From Mariprofundus sp. EBB-1 (GTDB lineage: Bacteria; Pseudomonadota; Zetaproteobacteria; Mariprofundales; Mariprofundaceae): a DNA stretch of 64,000 nt. Where the stretch lies: contig NZ_RCFQ01000009.1 in the NCBI RefSeq assembly GCF_003665155.1, positions 29,442 through 93,441 on the forward strand. Direction: 5' to 3'. Shown here piece by piece: positions 1 through 10,278 of the stretch. Made by a program: the position numbers and the translations under genes. The stretch's first letter is position 1. Each line of letters begins with the position of its first letter. A model generated the notes under the pieces. The model had not been told where the DNA came from, searched no databases, and saw only the letters and a program-made list of their open reading frames with translations.

Positions 1-1
1 A

Positions 2-1486
2 CCGAGAGTGCGTTATGCCAACGATACGATCAATCACATGTTCCAGCACAATCACCAGGTATTGATTGGCGAGCCTGTCGATATTTTTGTGCTGGCAGAA
101 GACAGTCAGGAGATATTGGAATTTTGCAGGCAAGCACTTGATCAGAAAAACAGGGAAACCAATGCGACAGCAAACAACTTTTATATTCGTGGTAGAGACA
201 AATCTGGCAATATTTTAAAGCTCATGCTCTCTACTATCTGCATGCGCTGGCGAGATCACTGGATTGGTGTCTGTTTTATGATGGACATTACACAACGTGA
301 AACCACTCAGGAAGAGATGGAATCCGTGCATCGTTATGCCTACATGTCCACCTTGGTAGCTGGTATTGTGCATGATTTTCGTAATGTACTGACCAATATG
401 ATTGGTTATGCTGAAGTCATGCAAATGAACAGCACCAAGGATTCAGATCGGGAACAGCTTGAAGCCATCATAGCAGCCGGTGAACGTGGTTCTGAACTCA
501 CCTCCCACTTGTTAAAACTCGGACATATGCCCAATGATAGTGAGCCTGCAATGAGCTTCACCCAGGGCCACACCCTAGCGCAACCACTTGAGCATATTAT
601 TGGCCTCACCCGCTTGCAGTTACCATCTTATATTCAATTACAATCTCATATCGAAGAACCGCTGCATGATGTCAGCATCAGCACCACTGAAATTGAACAG
701 ATCCTGTTGAATCTCATCAATAACTCCACTCAAGCCATCTCAGAGAATGGGCAGATTGCTATAGATATTCGTAATGAACCCAATAACAAATTGGCCAAAC
801 CCGGACACCCATGTCTATGTATTCGGGTGACTGATAATGGAGCTGGTATTACGGCGGATCATATCGACAGCATCTTCAAACCATTCTGGACATCCAAAAG
901 CACTGAAGGCGGTTCAGGGCTTGGGTTAACGATGGTTGAACGCATCATCAAACGAAACCACGGCAGTATTGATGTCACATCGACACCCTATCAAGCAACC
1001 AGCTTCACTGTTCATTTACCACCTTATATTCCCCCTTCTAAGGAAGAGGAAAGTCATACTCATCAACAAGAATCGCCCGCCCTCAAACAACAATCAGCGC
1101 CTAAACAGACTACCTATGAAGGTGGCGACCATGCTCTCGTGGTAGATGATGTAGCTGATATTGTAAAAATCCATCAGGCCATGCTCACCCATTTAAAGAT
1201 CACATCCGATACAGCAGAAAACGGCCAGGAGGCCCTTGCAATGCTGCAACAACCAGATCATCCATTTGATCTGGTGATCACTGACTATAAAATGCCTGTC
1301 ATGGATGGTTTGCAGTTAATTCAGCATATTCGACAGTTTGATGAGAAACTGCCTATTGTGATGATTACAGCCTTCGGTGAAGACCATCAATTATTACAAG
1401 CTATTGATTATAATGTCACACTACTGAATAAACCAATCAACATGGATAAGTTGAAAGATGCCGTTATCAACACCTTAGCCAAATAG
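2..1486 (+). CDS. Hybrid sensor histidine kinase/response regulator (5' end outside window)
   Basis: Signalling protein: the histidine kinase autophosphorylates and passes phosphate to its own C-terminal receiver. The frame is open to the window edge and the first residues lie inside a PAS fold, so the true start is upstream; the GTG at 8 is probably not the start. Counting from that GTG: PAS remnant at about 1-100, H-box with His122 (AGIVHDFRN), ATPase N-box (NLINNSTQ), G-boxes (DNGAGI, GSGLGL), a linker rich in Gln and Ser, then a receiver at about 370-492 with phospho-acceptor Asp426 (TDYKMP) and the usual Lys-Pro pair (NKP). No membrane segment is visible in the part present. It converges with truA, leaving one base between the stops. 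The signal is unknown. Confidence 0.85.
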   Translation, partial: PRVRYANDTINHMFQHNHQVLIGEPVDIFVLAEDSQEILEFCRQALDQKNRETNATANNFYIRGRDKSGNILKLMLSTICMRWRDHWIGVCFMMDITQRETTQEEMESVHRYAYMSTLVAGIVHDFRNVLTNMIGYAEVMQMNSTKDSDREQLEAIIAAGERGSELTSHLLKLGHMPNDSEPAMSFTQGHTLAQPLEHIIGLTRLQLPSYIQLQSHIEEPLHDVSISTTEIEQILLNLINNSTQAISENGQIAIDIRNEPNNKLAKPGHPCLCIRVTDNGAGITADHIDSIFKPFWTSKSTEGGSGLGLTMVERIIKRNHGSIDVTSTPYQATSFTVHLPPYIPPSKEEESHTHQQESPALKQQSAPKQTTYEGGDHALVVDDVADIVKIHQAMLTHLKITSDTAENGQEALAMLQQPDHPFDLVITDYKMPVMDGLQLIQHIRQFDEKLPIVMITAFGEDHQLLQAIDYNVTLLNKPINMDKLKDAVINTLAK

Positions 1487-1487
1487 C

Positions 1488-2318
1488 TTAGAAGGAACCA
1501 ATCAAAGCCTGACTGGAAAAATCATCGTATTGGGCATCAACAAAATAGAGGCCATGAGCCGGTGCTGTAGCTGCCCCTAAACTTCTGTCTTTGCCTGCTA
1601 ATAACGCAGCAAAAGCATCTGGCGTTGATCTTCCACAGCCCACATCCACAAGATTACCAACCAGATTACGCACCATATGGTAAAGGAATGCATCAGCCGA
1701 CACTGAGATAGTGATACAATGACCTGATTGTTCGACGGTTAATGTGTGAATACAGCGCGTGGCGCTCGATGCCTGACAACCAGATGCTCTGATCGCACTG
1801 AAGTCCTGCCGGCCCATACAGTGTTGAGCAGCCTCCCGCATGGCTTCCACATCCAGTGTTTTTGGCATCCACCAGTGCTGCCATCGATGCAGGGCAGATG
1901 CAGTGCTTCGGTTCCAAATCTGATAACGATAAGAACGACCTCGACAATCAAAACGAGCATGGAAATTGGCATCCACGGCTCTCACACCAATGACCCTGAT
2001 CTGAAGTGGTAAAAAACTGTTGATGCCATGCACATATGCCAGATGTGACCTTTGCCAGCGGCTTGCGCTCACATCCGCATGTACCATCATTGCCTCAGCA
2101 TGCACACCAGCATCTGTACGCCCGGCAGCGGTTACCACGACACTACCCCCTTCAATTCTCTGTAATGCTTCCTGCATGGTTGCCTGAACCGAACATGCAT
2201 TATTTTGCTGCTGCCAACCGTGAAAAGGCTGACCATCAAATTCCACAACCATGGCAATACGTTGCTTTTCCGGCAAATCACTGTTGGCTGTATTCATATC
2301 CGTCTCATTCAATTGCAT
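1488..2318 (-). CDS. truA: tRNA pseudouridine(38-40) synthase TruA
   Basis: Converts uridines 38-40 of the tRNA anticodon stem-loop to pseudouridine in the cytoplasm. The catalytic Asp sits in the hallmark AAGRTDAGVHA motif, and the N-terminal FDGQPFHGWQQQ and the C-terminal FLYHMVRNLVG segments are family signatures. At 276 aa it is about the usual length. A second ATG seven codons in (2297) has a better purine-rich stretch before it (GAGACGGA), so the protein may start there. It lies four bases downstream of the CbiQ-like gene, so the two are probably co-transcribed. Confidence 0.96.
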   Translation of the reverse strand: MQLNETDMNTANSDLPEKQRIAMVVEFDGQPFHGWQQQNNACSVQATMQEALQRIEGGSVVVTAAGRTDAGVHAEAMMVHADVSASRWQRSHLAYVHGINSFLPLQIRVIGVRAVDANFHARFDCRGRSYRYQIWNRSTASALHRWQHWWMPKTLDVEAMREAAQHCMGRQDFSAIRASGCQASSATRCIHTLTVEQSGHCITISVSADAFLYHMVRNLVGNLVDVGCGRSTPDAFAALLAGKDRSLGAATAPAHGLYFVDAQYDDFSSQALIGSF

Positions 2319-2322
2319 AGCG

Positions 2323-3036
2323 TTATATTATCCAGGGGTATAGAAATGCCAACAATCCGATACCTGCCAATAATAGCGACGCAGGCATTACAGCAGTGCG
2401 CTGCTGAATGGATGGATGTGTCTGGCACATCATATGATCAGGCCAACGCAACCACAGTGCACAGGCATGATCCGTGGCATCAGCCAGCGATTGCCTGAAA
2501 GCGGCCATCAACAACAGCGGCATTTTTTTAATATCTTTTCGTAATGTAAATTGCAAACGCAAATCCCCAAGCAATGCCATATTACCCATTTTCATACAGC
2601 TCAACATCCACACATACATCGCCAAGCGTTTGCCTACATAAGGTATTGCCAGCATGTATCGTATCCATTCAAACCGTTTCAACAGACGAAACATCACCAT
2701 AGCAATAAAGAACATTGTTCCTAGATGAAGGCTTAATATGCCACCATGCAGCAAACCTTCCCGACTTATAGCAATAAAAAAATCAGGCCATAGTAACTGT
2801 CCTGGAGTGAACAGAGCGTGCAACACGATAATGGGCACGACAAACCAGCGTAGTAATCGCAATAATCGGATAATGGTCAATGGATGCCCATCCAGTATAC
2901 GAATGATCACAATTGATAAGATAAGCAGTACAAGTGATATACCCATGGATTGGGTAAATATAGCCATGAACAGCAACCCGGAGCCAAGCAACAGTCTGGA
3001 AGCCGGGTAGCAATCATACATTGTAAACAATTTCAT
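2323..3036 (-). CDS. CbiQ-like integral membrane protein (possible ECF-type T component)
   Basis: A 237-aa polytopic membrane protein with hydrophobic segments at about 14-45, 62-85, 98-120 and 215-235, and a basic cytoplasmic-looking stretch in between. The layout and the FRQSLADATDHACALWLRW segment recall the T (CbiQ/EcfT) component of energy-coupling-factor transporters, where an Ala-Arg-Gly coupling motif is expected; that motif is not clearly present here. No ATPase or substrate-binding S subunit lies nearby, so a transport role is inference. It is followed within four bases by truA. The family call is moderate, the gene itself solid. Confidence 0.6.
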   Translation of the reverse strand: MKLFTMYDCYPASRLLLGSGLLFMAIFTQSMGISLVLLILSIVIIRILDGHPLTIIRLLRLLRWFVVPIIVLHALFTPGQLLWPDFFIAISREGLLHGGILSLHLGTMFFIAMVMFRLLKRFEWIRYMLAIPYVGKRLAMYVWMLSCMKMGNMALLGDLRLQFTLRKDIKKMPLLLMAAFRQSLADATDHACALWLRWPDHMMCQTHPSIQQRTAVMPASLLLAGIGLLAFLYPWII

Positions 3037-3100
3037 TTATTGGAACCAAACAACAACACGCTCTGCCCGATCGAACACCGTAGTTGAAAGAGGCGATGGG

Positions 3101-6100
3101 TCAGCTTTTCTTGTCATCCCCGTCATCATCGAAGTTAAACTCATCCAACAGGTGACCCAATACTTGCGTAGCACTATGATTATCGTCTGACTTACTCACA
3201 TTGCTCTCCTCTTTATTAGAGAACTCACCAAGTAGTGAATCAAGTTCCTGTGTAGAACCAAACGCTACATCATTATCAGGAGAATCTGACTGGCTTGTTT
3301 CAGGAGTCTCAGTCGGATCGATGAAACTGACGCCAAGATCATCCTCGTCATCTGTGAACTCAGACAGCAGACCATCAAGTTCCTGCGTAGCACAGTGATC
3401 TATATCAAGGCCAAGCTCAACGCCCGAGGCTGGAGCAGCTTTTCCTTCTTCTATCACTGCAGCCATATCGAAATCATCTTCTAAGCTGGAAAAGCTGAGG
3501 TCTTCATCGTCATCAGAAAACTCACCCAGCAATGAATCCAGATGCTGGGTAGCGCTATGGTCTGTTTCCCCTTTTTCTGCATCCGCTCCAAGCTTGGTTG
3601 ATGCGGTCTCATCCTGTTCTGTAAATTCGGATAACAGGTTACCTAGCTCTTGCGTATCGCTAAGGCCTATCTCTTCAGCGGCTTCAACCAGAGGTTTTTT
3701 ATCTGCATCTGATGAGGCAGCGACCACACTATCCGGCTCATTAAATTCAGAAAATAAGTGACCTAATTCCTGCGTTGCTCCCAACACAATCGTATCGGAT
3801 GATAAGTCAGTGCTATCATCAGGATTAACTGGAGACATATTTTCAGACTCGAGATCGCTTGTATCACTGACATCAGCGCCCTGCTCATCCACTGTTTCAA
3901 AAGCAAAATCCTGCGCTTCTTCTTTCGCATCACCATCTGTTTCAAAGCCCATGGAAAGATCAGGTTCGCCTTCAATATCTTTCTCATCATCAAAAGCAGG
4001 ATCGCTCAACCAGTTCAGTTCATTCGTAGCCTCAAGATTCGCATCTGCATGGTTATCGACATCCGCCTTCACTTGCTCAGCGCCAGCCATCTCTAAACCA
4101 CCCAAATCGAAGTCCAGACCATCAATTTCAGTATCATCAATCGCAATAGTAAGTGCAGACTCTATTTCAGTGGTTTCAACCATAGGTTCAGTCACTGCTT
4201 CGGGAACAGCCTCAGAAGCTGCAGATGGCGCTTCCAAAGCCCCTCCAAACGATTCAACCGCCGCTTTATATTGTTGCAACGCTACGCCAGCCAACGCCAC
4301 TGAAGCGGCAGTTACAGCTGCAGCAAAACCACTTTGATCATGTTTGCCATGCAATATTTCAGATTTCTTCACATGCGCTTCGGTATTTGCAGGGTTTACA
4401 CGCAACGCCAGATCCAACTGCTGTAGAGCTTCGTCATCCATACCATAACGAATATAAACATCAGCTTCAGATAAATAATCCACATTCGGATCTACTTCCG
4501 GGCTGGCATTTACATCAAACGCTTCGAGCTCAGCCGTATCGGTATCGCTTAACTCATCTGAGAAAGAAGCCATCGAAGCCGTTGTGTTGGCATCCATACC
4601 CTTACTTTCATCCGTTTCAATACTATCAACGGCTTCTTCAACCACTTCCTCGAATGATTCATCATGCGCTGTTTGTTCTGCTATAGTTTCAGATAAGTGC
4701 TGATCAGAGGCAGGGTGCACAGGTTCTTTGCGCATGCGCATGGCAATGATACCAAGCATAACAATCACCAAAGAGAGTAATAGCCATGTGACCCACTCGG
4801 ATGTAGAACTTGTTTGCGTTACAGCAGCAGGCTTCACCTGGTTTTCCAGCTGAGCCTGTAGTCGCGTTAATAAAATCTCCAGCTTCGCAATACGCGCATC
4901 CGACGCTGCCGAAGAACCTTCATCCACTTTCGTTTTAAGTCCGTCAACACTAGCTTTGTTGGCAAGCAATTGCGTTTGAAGCTCTTCATTCTTCTGTTGC
5001 AAGGCTAACAAAAGCTGGTTTGTTTCTGACTGCACCTGCAAAAACTGTTCAATATTGGGGGTGCTCGCACCTTTACTCTGAGCAGGCACTGCTGTTTTGA
5101 TAGCGGATGGACTTGCAATAGCAGCTGCATCTTTTTTCTGAGATTTAAGCAGATCCTGTGTCGCTTCAACAGGTTTTACAGCTAATGCTTCTCCTTCGGC
5201 TTGCTCACCGAAGCTTACACGATTGGTATAACGGTTACGCTGCGCTTCTGCTTCAGCAGGGTATTTCGGTTGCACCTTCCATGCGGCCTCTTGATCAGCT
5301 ACAACACGACTTGCTTCTGAGCGATCCAGTTTTTCAACTTCCTGCTCGCTTGGCGTCAATAAATATGAACCGGCCTTAATCAGATTTATATTATCTTTTT
5401 CAAAACTACTTCTATTTCTTTCAAACAGAGCAACCATCACCTGGTTATTGCTGTAGCGAGCATCTGTGCGCAGGCGTTTGGCTATAATTGAAAGGCTATC
5501 ACCGCGAACAATCGGCCCATATTTATCAGTTCTTGCCCATGAAGCAGCTTTTACAGGAGCGTTCTGTATCACTTCAGTCTGTAGTTCAGCTTGCTGCTTC
5601 GCATAGTCTTTAGTCTGTTTGGTAATCAGTGCATTGCCAGCGGATTCAGTCAATTTTGACTTGACCGGAGGAGTGTTGACACCTTCACCTGTTTCAAGTG
5701 CTATAGCTTTGGCAGCGTGAACTTCCGGTAAAGGATCTTTGGCAACAATACGCTCTATGGATTTTGCAGAATCGAGGAAAACCGAATATTTCTTAAAGTG
5801 AGACACACGACCATAACGTACCTTCAACACCAGATTAAAGAATGGGGTCTTAATGCCAGTCCGCGAAGTAAGTTTCACCCGTGCACCACGTTCATCACTG
5901 GCTACATCGGCACGAATACTGTTTAGAATAGGGTCACGATATACTTCGAAAATTTTGTAATCAGCCGCCGAAGCGATTTCAATAAACACCTTGGAAGCCA
6001 GTTCATTGCCCTCAAGCAAAAGAGGAACTTCAGCATATAATGGCTGGCCGATCGCACTAGCAACTTCAATTTTCTCTAAGGAAGCTGCCTGGGCGTTGCT

Positions 6101-6190
6101 TGAAAACAGTAGAAAAGCCGTGCTAAGACAAGCAACAGCAGCGTTACGCCAACTGCGCCACCCTCCGTTATGCCTTATCTGACCCTTCAT
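3101..6190 (-). CDS. FimV-like LysM/TPR membrane protein with C-terminal ATQ-L repeat tail
   Basis: A large (1029 aa) acidic envelope protein of the FimV/HubP type, which organise cell poles and type IV pili or type II secretion in other proteobacteria. Order: signal peptide (about 1-36, ends SNAQA), FimV N-terminal domain (ASAIGQPLYAEVPL), LysM peptidoglycan-binding domain at about 225-285, coiled coil (about 380-460), a single transmembrane helix near 463-485, an acidic linker, then a TPR-like unit at about 570-612 (VYIRYGMDDEALQQLDLAL). The last 230 residues, instead of the FimV C-terminal TPR unit, carry six copies of a short motif (consensus x-T-Q-x-L-x-x-L-[LF]-x-E-F) separated by Asp/Glu-rich linkers. 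It sits 38 bases downstream of the asd stop and is well separated from the CbiQ-like gene. Confidence 0.85.
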   Translation of the reverse strand: MKGQIRHNGGWRSWRNAAVACLSTAFLLFSSNAQAASLEKIEVASAIGQPLYAEVPLLLEGNELASKVFIEIASAADYKIFEVYRDPILNSIRADVASDERGARVKLTSRTGIKTPFFNLVLKVRYGRVSHFKKYSVFLDSAKSIERIVAKDPLPEVHAAKAIALETGEGVNTPPVKSKLTESAGNALITKQTKDYAKQQAELQTEVIQNAPVKAASWARTDKYGPIVRGDSLSIIAKRLRTDARYSNNQVMVALFERNRSSFEKDNINLIKAGSYLLTPSEQEVEKLDRSEASRVVADQEAAWKVQPKYPAEAEAQRNRYTNRVSFGEQAEGEALAVKPVEATQDLLKSQKKDAAAIASPSAIKTAVPAQSKGASTPNIEQFLQVQSETNQLLLALQQKNEELQTQLLANKASVDGLKTKVDEGSSAASDARIAKLEILLTRLQAQLENQVKPAAVTQTSSTSEWVTWLLLSLVIVMLGIIAMRMRKEPVHPASDQHLSETIAEQTAHDESFEEVVEEAVDSIETDESKGMDANTTASMASFSDELSDTDTAELEAFDVNASPEVDPNVDYLSEADVYIRYGMDDEALQQLDLALRVNPANTEAHVKKSEILHGKHDQSGFAAAVTAASVALAGVALQQYKAAVESFGGALEAPSAASEAVPEAVTEPMVETTEIESALTIAIDDTEIDGLDFDLGGLEMAGAEQVKADVDNHADANLEATNELNWLSDPAFDDEKDIEGEPDLSMGFETDGDAKEEAQDFAFETVDEQGADVSDTSDLESENMSPVNPDDSTDLSSDTIVLGATQELGHLFSEFNEPDSVVAASSDADKKPLVEAAEEIGLSDTQELGNLLSEFTEQDETASTKLGADAEKGETDHSATQHLDSLLGEFSDDDEDLSFSSLEDDFDMAAVIEEGKAAPASGVELGLDIDHCATQELDGLLSEFTDDEDDLGVSFIDPTETPETSQSDSPDNDVAFGSTQELDSLLGEFSNKEESNVSKSDDNHSATQVLGHLLDEFNFDDDGDDKKS
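3130..3785 (-). repeat. Six protein-level repeats (ATQ-x-L-x-x-LL-x-EF) in the fimV-like gene
   Basis: Six copies encode GATQELGHLFSEF, SDTQELGNLLSEF, SATQHLDSLLGEF, CATQELDGLLSEF, GSTQELDSLLGEF and SATQVLGHLLDEF. They lie at about 3137-3175, 3220-3260, 3356-3397, 3516-3560, 3621-3661 and 3738-3780, spaced by 25-45 residues of acidic linker. The DNA of the copies is only moderately similar, so the protein motif is being maintained. Each could form a short amphipathic helix acting as a docking peptide; that is inference. Confidence 0.85.
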
Positions 6191-6227
6191 AATGCCCCCT
6201 TCTCGAGTTACTGCGCTTTTATGGATA

Positions 6228-7256
6228 CTATCGAATCAAAATTTCCGCTATTTGTACAGCGTTTAGAGCCGCACCTTTACGCACATTATCGGCAACAACC
6301 CATAAATGCAAAGAATTAGGGCACGAATGATCATCCCGAATACGCCCTACCCAAACAGGATCCGTACCAGCCGCTTCAGTCGCCATTGGATAATCTTCAC
6401 AGGCAGGATCATCCACCACACAGACACCATCAAAGTTCGCCAATAGCTCACGCGCTTTTTCGGCATTCATAGGGCCGTCAAATGTGATATTGATGGATTC
6501 AGAATGACCATAAAATACTGGCACACGAACAGCCGTTGCTGTAAGCGCTATATCCGAGCCCATGATTTTACATGTCTCATCCATCATTTTACGTTCTTCT
6601 TTGGTGTATCCGTCATCCATGAATACATCGATATGCGGAATGACATTGAACGCAATACGAGCAGGGAACACATTCACATCCACACTCTGTGCATTGAGTA
6701 ACTGAGCAGTCTGCTTGGCCAACTCATCCATCGCCTTACCACCGGCACCACTTACCGCCTGATAAGTTGAAACGACCACACGCTCAATCGGCACAGCATC
6801 ATGCAATGGTTTTAAGGCCACCACCATCTGAATCGTTGAACAGTTCGGGTTGGCTATAATTTTGTTCTCGCGCGCCATCTCCAACGCCTCAGGGTTCACT
6901 TCCGGCACCACCAGCGCAATCGCTTCGTCCATACGCCAGGCACTGGAGTTATCCACTACATAACAGCCCGCTTCAGCAAAACGCGGAGCGTGGGTTTTAG
7001 ACGTGTCTCCACCGGCAGAAAATAGTGCAATATCGACACCTTTCGGATCAAATGTCTCCAGATCCTGAACTACATAGTCTTTGCCTTTATAAGCAACTAC
7101 AGAACCTGCACTACGGCTTGATGCCACAAGTATCAACTCTGCTATGGGAAACTTTCGTTCTGCCAGTATCTCCAGCATGGTTTGTCCGACGGCACCGGTA
7201 GCACCAACGACAGCAACCTTATATCCCTCTTTTTTTTCAATGAAGCGCTCACTCAT
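6228..7256 (-). CDS. asd: Aspartate-semialdehyde dehydrogenase
   Basis: Reduces aspartyl phosphate to aspartate semialdehyde with NADPH, the branch point to lysine/diaminopimelate, threonine and methionine. Visible features: N-terminal Rossmann GATGAVGQ, catalytic Cys139 in NPNCSTIQ, and the substrate-loop [12 protein letters not shown] place the start at the ATG at 7256 (MSERFIEKK) because it overlaps the leuB stop as ATGA, a typical coupled arrangement; an upstream start at 7283 would overlap leuB by 31 bases. The resulting 342 aa is normal for the family. Confidence 0.96.
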   Translation of the reverse strand: MSERFIEKKEGYKVAVVGATGAVGQTMLEILAERKFPIAELILVASSRSAGSVVAYKGKDYVVQDLETFDPKGVDIALFSAGGDTSKTHAPRFAEAGCYVVDNSSAWRMDEAIALVVPEVNPEALEMARENKIIANPNCSTIQMVVALKPLHDAVPIERVVVSTYQAVSGAGGKAMDELAKQTAQLLNAQSVDVNVFPARIAFNVIPHIDVFMDDGYTKEERKMMDETCKIMGSDIALTATAVRVPVFYGHSESINITFDGPMNAEKARELLANFDGVCVVDDPACEDYPMATEAAGTDPVWVGRIRDDHSCPNSLHLWVVADNVRKGAALNAVQIAEILIR

Positions 7257-8338
7257 GAAGCTAATTCCTCCAATGCAGCACACACCGCATCACCCATCGC
7301 TGAACAGCTCACCGATGCTTCCCCACCAAAGGCGAGATCCACTGTGCGCACACCTGCATCCAAGGTGTTTTCCACTGCCTTTTCTACTATTTCAGCCAGA
7401 TCATTTCGATCCAGTGAAAAACGTAACATCATCGCAACCGACAAAATTGTCGCTAACGGATTAGCTTTATTTTCTCCGGCGATATCTGGCGCAGAGCCAT
7501 GAATCGGCTCATACATACCGAATTTTTCACCTAGCGAAGCCGATGGCAACATACCAATCGAACCCGTCAGCATGGATGCCTCATCCGACAAAATATCACC
7601 AAACAGGTTACCTGTAACAATCACATCAAACTGACGCGGATTACGGATCAACTGCATGGCGGCATTGTCCACATACATATGTGATAACTCCACATCAGCG
7701 TACTCGCTCTCATGCAGCTCTATGATCACATTGCGCCACAACTCTGATACATCCAGCACATTGGCTTTTTCGACACTGCAAACGCGATTTGAACGCAGGC
7801 GCGCCGCTTCAAAAGCAGTGCGACCAATACGGCGAATTTCACTCTCGCTGTAAACCATCGTATTATAACCACGACGCTCACCATCAACTGTTTCTATGCC
7901 ACGCGGCTGACCAAAATAGATACCGCCAACCAGTTCACGCACAACAAGGATATCCACACCATCAATCACTTCAGGTTTCAAGGTTGAAGCATCCAGCAAC
8001 TGCGAGTGCACCTTGGTCGGCCGATAATTCGCAAACAGCCCCAGATCTTCACGGATACGCAACAAGCCTGCTTCCGGACGCAGCGGTTTATCCAGTTTTT
8101 CCCATTTCGGACCACCAACAGCACCAAGCAGCACTGCATCAGATGCATGTACCAGTTTACGTGTCGCTTCAGAATATGGAGCACCGTCAACGTCGTAACC
8201 GACACCACCAATCGTGCCCTCCTGCCAACTGGCATTCAGACCAAAAGAGCGATTCAACACGCCCAGTACTTTGACAGCCTCATTGACAATTTCCGGGCCT
8301 ATACCGTCACCCGGTAACACTGCAATTTTGATAGTCAT
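7253..8338 (-). CDS. leuB: 3-isopropylmalate dehydrogenase
   Basis: NAD-dependent oxidative decarboxylation of 3-isopropylmalate, the third step of leucine synthesis. The 361-aa protein shows the family GDGIGPE start, the substrate-arginine region ([10 protein letters not shown]), the YDTV-like catalytic area and the metal-binding [11 protein letters not shown], and the NAD loop HGSAPDIAG. leuC and leuD are not in the window. It is tightly packed with nrdR upstream (three bases) and overlaps asd downstream by four bases. Confidence 0.97.
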   Translation of the reverse strand: MTIKIAVLPGDGIGPEIVNEAVKVLGVLNRSFGLNASWQEGTIGGVGYDVDGAPYSEATRKLVHASDAVLLGAVGGPKWEKLDKPLRPEAGLLRIREDLGLFANYRPTKVHSQLLDASTLKPEVIDGVDILVVRELVGGIYFGQPRGIETVDGERRGYNTMVYSESEIRRIGRTAFEAARLRSNRVCSVEKANVLDVSELWRNVIIELHESEYADVELSHMYVDNAAMQLIRNPRQFDVIVTGNLFGDILSDEASMLTGSIGMLPSASLGEKFGMYEPIHGSAPDIAGENKANPLATILSVAMMLRFSLDRNDLAEIVEKAVENTLDAGVRTVDLAFGGEASVSCSAMGDAVCAALEELAS

Positions 8339-8341
8339 CCC

Positions 8342-8800
8342 CTACTCCTTTTGTCCTACTGCAGTTTTCACCGCAGAAAGGAACTCATCCACATCTGTAA
8401 ATTCACGATACACCGAAGCAAAACGCACATAAGCCACACCATCAAGACGACGCAACTGCTCCATAACAAACTCGCCCAGACTGCCGGCCACAATTTCCGA
8501 TTGGCCTGTTTCCTGCACAGCTCTGAGCACATCATTCAAACCTTTCTCCAGCTGTTCTGCCGAGACTGGTCTTTTTTCCAGCGCCTTTTGCATACCCGCC
8601 CTGATTTTTTCAATATCAAATGATTGGCGTGCTCCATCTTTTTTAATGACCAGAGGCAATCGCAATTCAGCCCGCTCATAGGATGAAAAGCGTTTACCGC
8701 AGGCCTCGCACTCGCGTCTGCGGCGCACAGCGCGCCCTTCTTCTACAACACGAGAGTCCACCACACGGGTGTCATCATTGGCACAAAATGGACAGAACAT
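8342..8800 (-). CDS. nrdR: Transcriptional repressor NrdR
   Basis: ATP/dATP-sensing repressor of ribonucleotide reductase genes. The N-terminal zinc ribbon has the two Cys pairs (CPFC at 3-6, CEACG near 31-35) and the VVDSR motif, followed by an ATP-cone domain (LPLVIKKDGARQSFDIEKI) to about residue 140. Length 152 aa is standard. It is placed between glyA and leuB on the same strand; nrdR next to glyA is a common arrangement in proteobacteria. No NrdR boxes were found around it. Confidence 0.97.
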   Translation of the reverse strand: MFCPFCANDDTRVVDSRVVEEGRAVRRRRECEACGKRFSSYERAELRLPLVIKKDGARQSFDIEKIRAGMQKALEKRPVSAEQLEKGLNDVLRAVQETGQSEIVAGSLGEFVMEQLRRLDGVAYVRFASVYREFTDVDEFLSAVKTAVGQKE

Positions 8801-8822
8801 ATGCTATTGCAACTATTTACGT

Positions 8823-10082
8823 TCAACCTTCGTAAACAGGAAAGCGATCGGTCAACGCACGTACTTCTTTGGCAACAGCCTGATGTACAGCCGCATCTTC
8901 GGGCGCCTTCAACACACGCAAAATCATGTCACCAACCTGGCGAGATTCCGCTTCTTTCATGCCACGCGCAGTAATCACAGAAGCACCGATACGAATACCG
9001 GAGGTAACAAACGGCGATTCAGGATCAAACGGAATAGTATTTTTATTGGTTGTGATATCAGCAGCTTCCAAGGCTTCTTCAGCCTGTTTGCCATTAATAC
9101 CCTGCGGGCGCACATCAAGCCTGAACATATGACAATCGGTACCACCGGAAACAATACGGAAACCACCTTTTGTTAAGGTTTCTGCCATAGCGCGGGCATT
9201 GACGATCACCTGTTTCTGATCTGCTTTAAAGTCATCACCCAGCGCTTCACCAAACGCCACTGCTTTTGCAGCAATCACATGCATCAAGGGGCCACCCTGA
9301 ATACCAGGGAAAATACGCGAATTAATCTTTTTAGCCAGATCATCATCGTCAGTCATAATCATGCCACCACGCGGGCCACGCAATGTTTTATGGGTGGTTG
9401 TGGTAATCACATGTGCATGGCCTACAGGACTTGGATACACACCCGCCGCAATCAAACCGGCATAATGCGCCATATCCACCATCAGAATTGCACCTACAGA
9501 ATCAGCAATTTGACGCATACGGGCAAAATCAATACCACGCTCATAGGCTGAGGCGCCACCAATAATCATTTTGGGACGCTGCACTTCCGCAATCTTCTGC
9601 ATCACATCATAATCAATAAGTTCATTATCTTTGCGTACGCCATAGGCGACAATCTCATACAAGCGACCTGAAAAGTTCACCGATGAACCGTGTGTCAAAT
9701 GACCACCATGGGCGAGATCCATACCCATCACCGTGTCGCCGGTATTCAACGCGGCCATATACACAGCCATATTCGCCTGCGAACCGGAATGCGGTTGCAC
9801 ATTGACATGCTTCACACCGAACAATTCACGCGCACGATCCTGAGCCAACCGTTCCACGGCATCGACATGTTCACAGCCACCATAATAACGACGTCCGGGA
9901 TAACCTTCGGCATATTTGTTGGTCATAATGGAACCTTGTGCTTCCATGACCGCTTTTGAGACGATATTTTCACTGGCGATGAGCTCCAGTGTATGTTGCT
10001 GGCGACCAAGCTCCGCTGCTATGGCCTCCTGAACGGCTGTATCCGCCAGAGGGGCGTTAAAAAACTGCTTGCGATCAGACAT
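8823..10082 (-). CDS. glyA: Serine hydroxymethyltransferase
   Basis: PLP enzyme that interconverts serine and glycine and loads tetrahydrofolate with one-carbon units. PLP Lys232 lies in [14 protein letters not shown]; other family blocks include [25 protein letters not shown] and the C-terminal TSGIRIG. The 419-aa length is typical. A good ribosome site (CAGGAG, seven bases before the ATG) supports the start. The 196-base gap upstream (10083-10278) probably holds its promoter; I saw no other gene or clear operator there. Confidence 0.98.
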   Translation of the reverse strand: MSDRKQFFNAPLADTAVQEAIAAELGRQQHTLELIASENIVSKAVMEAQGSIMTNKYAEGYPGRRYYGGCEHVDAVERLAQDRARELFGVKHVNVQPHSGSQANMAVYMAALNTGDTVMGMDLAHGGHLTHGSSVNFSGRLYEIVAYGVRKDNELIDYDVMQKIAEVQRPKMIIGGASAYERGIDFARMRQIADSVGAILMVDMAHYAGLIAAGVYPSPVGHAHVITTTTHKTLRGPRGGMIMTDDDDLAKKINSRIFPGIQGGPLMHVIAAKAVAFGEALGDDFKADQKQVIVNARAMAETLTKGGFRIVSGGTDCHMFRLDVRPQGINGKQAEEALEAADITTNKNTIPFDPESPFVTSGIRIGASVITARGMKEAESRQVGDMILRVLKAPEDAAVHQAVAKEVRALTDRFPVYEG

Positions 10083-10278
10083 GTAAACTCCTGAGATAAT
10101 TAAAAAGTACGATCAAATGACCTGTACACCTTGCATCAAAATCAACCGATACAAATCAAGGACGCGCATTATGTCGAATCATGTAGCTTTCGTCATCCAT
10201 ACAATGTGACCCAACTTGCATAAGATGCATTATTCAACCCTGACACACCATTTTCAACGCAAATTATGCCAATGCGTG

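Noticed and set aside
3810..4337. A 175-codon open frame on the plus strand opposite the fimV-like gene
   Set aside because: It is Ser/Ala-rich low-complexity antisense sequence, created by the acidic repeats of the real gene. No ribosome site or family.
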